From Haliotis asinina (Eukaryota > Mollusca > Gastropoda > Lepetellida > Haliotidae), in NCBI RefSeq assembly GCF_037392515.1, contig NC_090291.1:34495001-34559000 (forward strand): a DNA stretch of 64,000 nt, read 5' to 3'. This document shows, in pieces, positions 56,220 through 64,000 of the stretch. Position numbers and translations under genes: made by a program. Below the pieces are notes generated by a model, which saw nothing but the letters and a program-made list of their open reading frames with translations, was not told where the DNA came from and searched no databases. Within the stretch, counting starts at the first letter, position 1; each line of letters starts with the position of its first letter.

Positions 56220-56556
56220 GGATGGTTGCTTTTTATTAGATTGTATGTGGAATGCAGTCACAGCCTGAAGTCGTTGTAGTCAGCACATCACTATTATAAA
56301 TGCTGGCAAACGTGGCATCATTTGAAATCTATCAATCCATTATAATTGGCAGGGAGAAGAATCCACACACTTTACACTTGTTTTACTGAAAGGATCAGTG
56401 TAGGCATGTGAACTCCAAATATGTACCCCAGGTATGTTTCTGTATGCTAAAATCTACCCTTTGAAAAGTATCTATCCTGGGAATGCAGAAACGTACCTAA
56501 GGGCAAGTCCATTCCACAACGTTTTCTTGAGAATCTACCTTGAGAATACGGAAACG

Positions 56557-57125
56557 CAGCCTAAGTAAACTGAAATTAGTACAAAACCTAGTAGGAAGTC
56601 GCGTCAGGTAACCTTTGAGCGTCCAATCAAACAGATTTAACCAATCAGACAATGGCTACTATTTAGGGATCGGATATAGACTTTCAAAATATTCAGGTCA
56701 CCGACACAGATCTCTCCACAAACAAAAATCTGCATATAACACAGTTGTTTGACCTGCAATATATATGCTTTCGAGTTTCCTTTGACATGGTTACCGTTAG
56801 CTAATATATCCGCAAGATAACATTCTTGAATATTGCCAGAAACACTATTTTCAGCGATTGTTTACTCACCGTTGTCATGGCTGTACGTACGCCATGTGCA
56901 TCACCCAGAAGAGAGTCTACGCTAAATAGCATTTGGAATCATTCGGATACGAACCTTTTCAAGATAAAAAGGTATGTGCGAATCGAAGGTGCACTTTCAC
57001 GATTTGGTAAGCTGTGTTCTGATTGGTTAATCTCAAAGGTTACCTGACGCGACCTCCCATAAGGTTTTGTTAGACTAAGTAGTGGAGTGTAACGAAAAGT
57101 ACTGAGGATAAGTTTACTTAGACTA
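56557..57125. mobile_element. TIR element family M, copy 3
   Basis: Begins CAGCCTAAGTAAACT and ends AAGTTTACTTAGACTA; flanked by 'acggaaacg' (56548-56556) and 'acagaaaca' (57126-57134), a 9-bp duplication with two differences. Interior is collinear with copy 1 and reversed relative to copy 2 ('gcaatatatatgctttcgag', 'ttcagcgattgtttactcac'). Confidence 0.87.
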
Positions 57126-57134
57126 ACAGAAACA

Positions 57135-58237
57135 TACCTTAGGGCATGTCCATTCCACAGTCTTTTTTTTTATCTGAACTGCCATAACTTGAGTACCTGT
57201 CCGACGACAACCACTTCAGCCATCTTTTCTCAACACATCATTCATAACAAACTGTTCTGAGATTACTCTGCGTTTGAAATGAAAATTATATAAAGCTTTA
57301 ACTGCTCAATTTGACTTCAGTGTTCAACTTAATCACTCGGCCACAGAAGTCACAGTGAAATACTTTGTATACAACATCTTGATATCTAGTCGTTGATGCA
57401 GTGCTTCTGAAGAAATTATCTCCCTTTGTCTTCCAAGATAGAAAATGACAAACAACAGACCTTCCTGTGAAAGATGATGCTGAAGCTAGTGACTATTCTA
57501 TTTTGGGTCCAAGTATACTAGCAAGTATTATTTATGGAAATAGTCTTTCACCTTAATTGTCATGTGTCCAGGCTGTAGACTCCACGATACCTCCGTGACG
57601 GTTTAAGGGTAATTCAGGTAACAACTTACCTGTGTATGTAACTTCCTTTCTTACTCTGGTATCTGCTTGTATTGCTGGAGTGTACTCAGTTCTCTATGGT
57701 GCTATGTATGTTGAAAAACAATAAGGGAAATGAACCTCATTTTTCGTGAAAAACTATGTTCCAAAGATGATTAGTCTAGATGATGATCTGTGAGGCAATG
57801 CATATGTTTTTAAGTGTTCCTTACTTGTGCAGATCCCCGTTCGGGAAATCGTAGTCCAGTTTTAGTAGCAAAACTAATGTTTGCATTGTTCCCAGGCTAA
57901 CATGGAGCCTGGGATCCAAAGATTGTGATTCTCCAGACTGAAGGGTTTGCCAAAGTTGTTACTTTGACAGTATTGCCAGGAAACGCTGTATTTTCTTGAA
58001 CTGTGCTTCAACCAGAATACCAGATATTTTCATATAATCAGTGTGGATGACCGTGTCATGGGTGATGATCTTACAGATGCAAAATATACCATTCAAAAAA
58101 AAGTAAGAGATATTGGATTCACATGATCGACAAAATGCACATGATGAAGCCAAAGAGGAAACAGATGATTGATAAATTAAATGAAAATGTGACAGTTTAT
58201 TCCATTCCTTTGGAACTGTTTCATCTGTGTAGATATA
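57135..58237. other. Unassigned intergenic stretch
   Basis: No gene or structured repeat seen; it could include the ACSF3 3' UTR and flank. Confidence 0.35.
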
Positions 58238-59300
58238 CAGTAAACTCCCTGGATCTTGAACCCCATGGACCATCAAGACAGGTTTGAGATATCGTATAAT
58301 TCGAGATTGAAATACAATGTATATGTGCACATTGTGTTCATAGTACTACATGGAAACATGATGTCTCGGTTCCAGCTAGTCCCCCAGTACATGACTGGGT
58401 CCTTCACCAGATTGCTCACAATCATGAACGCTTGACATGATGCAAGAAAATGACCTTTTCCCATTGCAGGGCACTTTTATAGCCCAAAAGGTGACTATCA
58501 ACAAATTGGCAGTCTACCTAATCCATATGTTTTGCTGTCCATCTTTTTGATGTACGCATGCGTGGCGGATGAAGGTGGTTAACTGCTCTTATCTGGCCTC
58601 ATGTAAGAATGTCGAGTTTTGATTGGTCCATGTGACTCTGATAACATAACATGTACATCCATCACGATCTGGGAGCGGGGGTATAAAAGTTGTGTAATCC
58701 CGCTACGAAAGTCATATCACCCCGCTACGCCTCGGTGACGACGCAAAGTGAGAAAAGTGTGCATCGACAAGCCTTTAGTAACGTGCGGTGCATTGAGGTC
58801 AAACGATCAGCTGGTGTCAACATGGCAGCAATGAAACGAAAGTCGATTTGATGCATGTTGTTTTGTTTTGATTTAGTGAAAACATTCAGCTAGATAAATG
58901 TGTTATCACATCGAAGGCGAGGGGAATACAACCTTACCTTACCTTACTTATAATGTCATAGCCTCAAAGATGATTGTCAAAACAAAGTGACAGTGACACA
59001 GTGAACTCAATTTAACTAATCCTCATGTTACCTGAACATGTAAGTGCAATTGTTTATAAAGCTAATTGTTTGTTGACAACATGTCTGCAAAATGTTTATT
59101 ATGGTGAGTACAGTTTGAGATTGAGATACAAAATTTATATGATTTGGTGATCTTGGGACTAATTTTCATTTGCCAGATATTATATGTATGTGTGTCTCGA
59201 AAATAATGATAAATATATAGGAGAGGTTGGGATCAGAGATTAGGTTCGAGATATGTTGAAGATTCGAGATTCAGGAGTTCAGGATCCAGGGAGTTTCCTA
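58238..59300 (+). mobile_element. pogo-like deletion derivative with promoter
   Basis: Ends 'cagtaaactccctggatctt' (left) and, read backwards, 'taggaaactccctggatcct' (right), each next to TA (58236-58237, 59301-59302). Sub-terminal 'ttgagatatcgtataattcg' pairs loosely with 'ttcgagatatgttgaagatt'. Inside, a TATA box (58682) precedes an ATG at about 58822 followed by codons MAAMKRKSI and a stop, much like the start of pogo/Tigger (CENP-B-type) transposases. The rest of the transposase is absent. Confidence 0.75.
58682..58689 (+). promoter_or_regulatory. TATA box of the pogo-like element
   Basis: 'gggggtataaaagttg', about 140 bp before the truncated transposase start codon. A GC-rich stretch ('atcaccccgctacgcctcgg') lies between them. 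Confidence 0.5.
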
Positions 59301-59439
59301 TATTACTTTTTCTCATATGCATTGGCATATGTAATGGTATGCTCACAAAATGGAATATCCCCTCCTTTTTGTCCCCCAGGCATGTAATGCAGGGGGATTT
59401 ATTTCACGCCTCGTCCGTCCGTCCGTAATCATTTTGTTT

Positions 59440-60235
59440 CCAGAGCATAACTCTGTTCAATATTTTTAGACCAAACTTATGGTTGTGCCTTTTGCTATTT
59501 ACAGATTTTTGGCATTTTTATTTTTTTCGTTTTTCCATGGAACATTTTGGTGCTAGTCTAATGGTGGGGTGGGCTTCGTTTCTGGAGCAGAACTAAAAAA
59601 ACATTCTATATTTTTCTGCAAAATTTGTTAGATATATCAGTGAGAACCGGAAGTGGTGCCTTTTGCTATTTTTGTGATTTCTTATTTTCTTGGTTCCATT
59701 GAATCGTTTCAGACTTAGTCTCAAAATGGAGGGATGGGTGTCTTTTCCGGAGCAGAACTCAGAAACCGTTCTATATTTTTGTGCTAAACTTGGTAGATAT
59801 ATCAAACGGAACCTAAAATGGTATCTTTTGCTATTTACATGTTTTCACGATTTATTATTTTCTCGGTTTCCATGGAAACATTTTGGACTTAGTCTCAAAA
59901 GTGAGAGCTGTTTTGTTTCCGGCGGAGAACTCAAAAACTGCTAAATATCTGTCAATAAAACTTGGTAGATATGTGTTGCAGAATCCAACGTTTTGCCATT
60001 TGGTATTTACAGGTTTTTGTGATTTCTTATTTTCTCGCTTTCTATGGAAACATTTCGGACTTAGTCTCAGAATGGAGGGATGGGCTTCATTCCTGGAGCA
60101 CAACTCGAAAACCATTTGATATCTTTAAACAGATCTTGGCAGATCTTGAAATGTTGACTTTGCTGATTACAGATATATGGCATGTATATTTTTCATGATT
60201 TCCATGGAAACAATTCAAACTTAGTTTAAAAAAAC
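59440..60235 (+). repeat. Tandem repeat of about 170 bp, five copies
   Basis: The block 'tttccatggaaacattttgg' with 'acttagtctcaaaa' recurs near 59531, 59691, 59866, 60039 and 60198; between them 'gcagaactcaaaaacc' and 'aaacttggtagatatatcaa' recur in order. Divergence is considerable. Confidence 0.88.
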
Positions 60236-60965
60236 AATAAGTAACTGTCAGTTGATTTGTCCTTTCAAACATCTGGGGGTCGGGGGAAATGTCATCTTCT
60301 GATGACTCTCTGATAGTACATATCCTGAGGTGAGATAGCTGTAGCTATTGTCTGAATGTTCGATGCACGACCAGTCCCTACATTCCCCGTCTTGGTGGGC
60401 GCTGCATTTAACAGCAGTATAAATCACTCCCGGCCTTGTCTTGATTGGCGTCAGAAACCAATAATCACTCTTAATCCGCCTCAAAATGTTTCTTGACTTG
60501 TCAGCACTTTTCTGCACTTGTTGATTTCATCAACATGGTAAAAATGAACTCATCATGTGGCTTTCCTTCCATATCAAAATGGGTCAGTGTTTAAACTCAC
60601 TTATTAATGCTTTCCCATGGTTCCTGTGATTACATGATTGGTATAAAGCAGCATTATTTCCACAGATTTAACGCAAGGCAGCATAAGAATACATATATAT
60701 TCTCGAAATAAAACTCTGGAGCAAGGGATATTTATATATGTGTATGAGTGTATATTCCAGAAGAGGGTCAGTTATTATACAGATTGTTTTTGTTGAATAA
60801 AAAATACACAAGGTTTCTCATTCTTTTCTTTTTTTGTAAGGATTGGTAAAGGATCCAACATATGATCTCACTCACTCATGTTGATTGATCATTTATGTAA
60901 CAGTCATCAACATTCCATCTCAGTCATTAAGAGAGTGGCTCGTTTGTTTGTTTGTTGTTTGTTGT
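60236..60965. other. Unassigned stretch
   Basis: No convincing gene. An 89-codon minus frame at 60248-60517 has several cysteines but no recognised motif. Confidence 0.3.
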
Positions 60966-60967
60966 TT

Positions 60968-61300
60968 GTTGGCGCTGCACAGTATTCCATTCATATGTTG
61001 GCAGTCTGTAAATCTACACAATTGGGATACATGTCAACCAACACAGGGATCCTCACCACCTAATCCCAAGGCACCTCTTGTGTGAGTGAGTGAATTGGGT
61101 TTTACACCACTTTTAGCAATATTCCAGCAATATCACAGCAATGGACAACAGTAATGGGCTTCACACATGTTTGGAATCAAACCCAGCCCTCAACATGCCA
61201 AGCTAACGCTGTAACCATTAGGCCTCCCCACTGCCATTAATTACCACTTATGACAAACATGATTTCCTGGAGACTATTTCTAATCCAGACCTTAACAGGT
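60968..61300 (-). mobile_element. SINE-A copy split by a SINE-B
   Basis: Left part 60968-61080 ('ggcagtctgtaaatctacac', 'cctcaccacctaatcccaag'), right part 61236-61300 ('taccacttatgacaaacatg', 'taatccagaccttaacaggt'). The two fit together as one SINE-A interrupted by the SINE-B at 61081-61235. Confidence 0.75.
61081..61235 (-). mobile_element. SINE-B nested in a SINE-A
   Basis: GTGAGTGAGTGA tail, 'cacttttagcaatattccag', body, head ending 'aaccattaggcctccccact'. Younger than the SINE-A around it. Confidence 0.85.
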
Positions 61301-61742
61301 GGTTGAGTGAGGGCCTTTGATACAAGAGACGTTGTTCATGAAATCCCAAACTATAGGTGATCAACATACATGAGATCCTGTACATGGAATACTGGGTACC
61401 TGCCATTTAATGCTGAGGTGAATATAATTACTTTAATCCCACAAAGAAAGGGAATCTGCTTAACTTCATGTGGGGCTGAGTGTGAAGAAACCAGCTGGTG
61501 TGAATAGCTGGTCGTTGAAAGAGTGGTCGCTCATTTTGATTATGATGCGGTTGCAAGTGTGCAGAGTTGCTTCCCTTGGACAGTCCAGAAACGTATGAAT
61601 AATGGCTCACACCAGTTATGTTTCTATTACGTGTCTGCATCAAGCCAGTGGTTCCGAGCTTTACAGCAGTGGTATATGTGCATGATATCTAGCTTTCCTC
61701 TTCATTAAAACGATGCACTATCGTATAGCTGTAAAATAAATG

Positions 61743-61843
61743 AAATGGGTTTCACACTCCAGACCCATGTGGGAATCGAACTGGGTCTCCAGTGTGACGA
61801 GTGAATCTACATCTACGTCACCACTAGTTACCATCACCGCCCC
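61743..61843 (-). mobile_element. SINE-B 5' fragment
   Basis: Body 'gaaatgggtttcacactcca', box B ('agttcgattcccac' on the minus strand) and a diverged head ending 'accatcaccgcccc'. Confidence 0.7.
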
Positions 61844-61992
61844 TGAACTATTGCCGAGTACGACAATGTCTTCTACTCTCCCTGGTCAATCCAACAATTA
61901 TACATGTATCAGTCAACCGTCACTTACCATATCCTGTTCTGTCTACTAACACACTAATACTGTGATTGGGGTCGTTTTATTAGAATGGGGTT

Positions 61993-62076
61993 TTTAGGGG
62001 CAGTTAGGTAGTATGACGTAAAAGTGCTCGCTCGTCAGGCATCATGACCGGTTTCAGTTCCATAACTAGATGCAAA
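61993..62076 (+). mobile_element. SINE-B head fragment
   Basis: 'gggcagttaggtagtatgac', 'gtgctcgctcgtcaggcatc' and a weak box B; body missing. Confidence 0.5.
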
Positions 62077-63400
62077 ACGTTTCCCTCTGTCCTCTTTGTT
62101 CAGTAGTAATCATATTTTAATTTAGGTTCTCTGCCCCAATGGTTTGGCACACTATGATTATTTGGTCAGACGGTCAGTCAGGGAGACTATACAGATTAGC
62201 CCTGGTCAGATTCACACACCTGGTGACAACATAATGGCGTTGAGCGTCCAGAGCATCCTTATTGTTTTTGGTTTTTTCTTCTTTCTTTTTTTTAAAATAA
62301 ATATCATAACTACATGGTTTGTACAACAGATGACGGGAAACGAAATCACTTTGCTATCCGCCCAATGAAAATATCTTCAAAAATGACCATGCCATGCCCA
62401 CAAACGAATGAAAGACAACTCAGAGATTCGGATAAAAATTGCGTGTATTTCCAGACTGGTGTGTAATCTACCTGCAGAACATACGGTGTTTATTATTATA
62501 TGTAAAGGCGTTGGGGTTACTCACTTTTTTTCACGAGTGTTTCAATGGTCATTTAATAAACTTTCCGGGATGAAAGGGTGCGTGGGTGGTGTGCGTCCCT
62601 GCACCACCCCCTTCTGGAGCGGCCTGTGGTATTGATGGTGTCAGCCCGATCTGTCGACAAATGAAAATTATGATGTTGCTAATCGTCGACAGCGTGAAAA
62701 CCCGGAATGTCGACATAGCTGGGTCAACAAACTGTGACGGTGTTAAGGAGAATGTTTGCTTAATGACTTAGTCAATCATGAGTAATTGAATAAAGGTAGT
62801 CTTTTTAACAATTTGTAAGAGAATTAAGGTTGCAAACAGACTATTGCTTTGCGTTATTCGCTTATCGGGGGGAAATGAATTAACTTTGTCTTTTTAACAG
62901 TTTGAAAGAGAATTACGGTTGCAAACAGACTGTTATTTTACTTTATGAGAAAATGATGGAGTTTGGAGTTTCACATGTCACAAAACAAAAACAAAAATTC
63001 CACGAAAACTGATGTAAATTTGGGAGTAGTGGGATTATTGAAATCCTGTTGAGAACGTGTATCGCTTGGGTACATACAATAGATCAGGAAAATGTTGTTA
63101 TCACTGTTAAAATGGCAAATGCTATGGTGCGGGTTTCACTGACTGACAACATAAATGGAGGTCAGAATCTTTACCACAATGGATTCGTTGAGAAATCAGC
63201 AAAATGACAAGCTTCCTACACATTTTCTATACAACTAACTGAAAATCGTTCCTTCTATGACGTCATTGCAGGGCACTGGCGACAGAGTTACGTAACCTGT
63301 GTGGTTTCGTTGGCGGGCGAGAGAGAAGCAGGCGGCTTTTTAGCAACTTTTAGGCTATTTGTATTAATTAACCACAAGTTGTTGTTTTTTTAATTGTTTT
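62077..63400. other. Unassigned stretch with one local duplication
   Basis: No gene seen. A 58-bp block ('tctttttaacaatttgtaag' ... 'ttgcaaacagactattgctt') at about 62800-62858 is repeated at 62890-62948 with modest divergence. Confidence 0.4.
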
Positions 63401-63401
63401 T

Positions 63402-63447
<46 letters not shown>
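63401..63447 (+). repeat. (TTG)n microsatellite
   Basis: About 15 perfect TTG units. Confidence 0.95.
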
Positions 63448-63449
<2 letters not shown>

Positions 63450-63607
63450 TGTTTTGTTTTTAATTGTGTTCCGTTTATGACCAGAAGTCTTTCATATGCA
63501 GTGGTCAAAAGAGTACCAAAACATTCAGTTTATTTGTTCTTTAATTGGTTTGTTAATTGCGAGCACAATGGGCGTGAACTCACTCATGTAGAACATCATC
63601 TCCTTTC

Positions 63608-63662
63608 CCCGGACTGTCGACAAGTAATTTGGACGGATAGTTCGTTGTTGTCGACAGTCCGG
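63608..63662. repeat. Short inverted repeat
   Basis: Arms 'cccggactgtcgaca' and 'tgtcgacagtccggg' (15 bp, perfect) around a 25-bp loop. Could be a hairpin or MITE remnant. Confidence 0.85.
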
Positions 63663-63852
63663 GTATAAACCGTCTTGATTATAGCCAAATTAGCCAACTT
63701 TGCAACTTCGGTCCCCAACGTAGGCTACGGACTGGCGGGTAACCCCCATTACAACCCAGGGAATTCCCATTTTGCTCACATGGATCGTCATGCACAAAAA
63801 ATTTGGGTCACGTTTGTGCCTTCATATCGGATCGTCCAAACATCTCTGCCAC

Positions 63853-64000
63853 TGAGTGAGTGAGTTTAGTTTTACGCCGCAGTCTGTAAATAATCGAGTC
63901 TGGACCAGACAATCCAGTAACCAACAACATGACTGTCGATCTGCGCAATTAAGAACCGATGACATGTGTCAACCAAGTCAGCGAGGCTGACCACCCGATC
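63853..64000 (-). mobile_element. SINE-A copy, cut by the window edge
   Basis: GAGTGAGTGAG, 'tttagttttacgccgcagtc', then the usual blocks to 'ctgaccacccgatc' where the window ends. About 35 bp after 'acgccgc' are missing relative to other copies. Confidence 0.9.

Noticed and set aside
57959-58330. 123-codon minus-strand frame
   Set aside because: No motif, AT-rich, and it runs across the left end of the pogo-like element.

Overview
The window looks like nuclear DNA of a marine gastropod, most likely an abalone (Haliotis) or a close relative. Three genes are spliced with GT-AG introns. The space between and inside them is packed with short interspersed repeats whose text (tails of repeated GAGT, a 'tttagttttacgcc' block) I recognise from abalone sequence. 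The genus is inference; animal and molluscan origin is well supported by gene structure and repeat content.

Three host genes can be rebuilt exon by exon with all phases closing. (1) 5690-11278, minus: a three-exon, 471-residue major facilitator protein of the sodium-dependent glucose transporter 1 / MFSD4 type. (2) 28149-38385, minus: a twelve-exon, 446-residue VPS4, the AAA ATPase that disassembles ESCRT-III. (3) 47350-56140, plus: a seven-exon, 614-residue acyl-CoA synthetase of the ACSF3 (mitochondrial malonyl-CoA synthetase) type. They have unrelated jobs (sugar uptake, membrane scission, mitochondrial malonate activation) and nothing suggests joint regulation.

The rest is mobile and tandem DNA. 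Region by region: 1-2000 holds an old broken retroelement remnant split by a SINE; 3.4-4.3 kb a 37/74-bp minisatellite; 5.7-11.3 kb the transporter gene with SINE-filled introns; 12.66-15.05 kb a 79-bp satellite of about 30 copies; 15.3-15.9 kb a decayed Tc1 transposase; 16-21 kb SINEs and fold-back elements; 21.8-23.3 kb an RTE-like LINE piece; 28-38 kb VPS4; 40.9-42.2 kb an apparently complete Tc1-type transposon with an open transposase; 42.9-45.1 kb a 34-bp-type array split by a transposon carrying a PHD-finger reading frame; 47-56 kb the ACSF3-like gene with a LINE and a fold-back element in intron 4; 58.2-59.3 kb a pogo-like deletion derivative that keeps a TATA box and the first transposase codons; 59.4-60.2 kb a roughly 170-bp tandem repeat; the remainder SINEs and simple repeats.

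The least ordinary signal is in the ACSF3-like gene: the acceptor of exon 4, the donor of exon 6 and the end of the last exon have each been tandemly copied, making arrays of splice-site look-alikes. Also notable are a 570-630-bp TIR element family (three copies, 9-10-bp target duplications), two SINE families sharing one 3' tail, and two elements that carry gene-start-like sequence.
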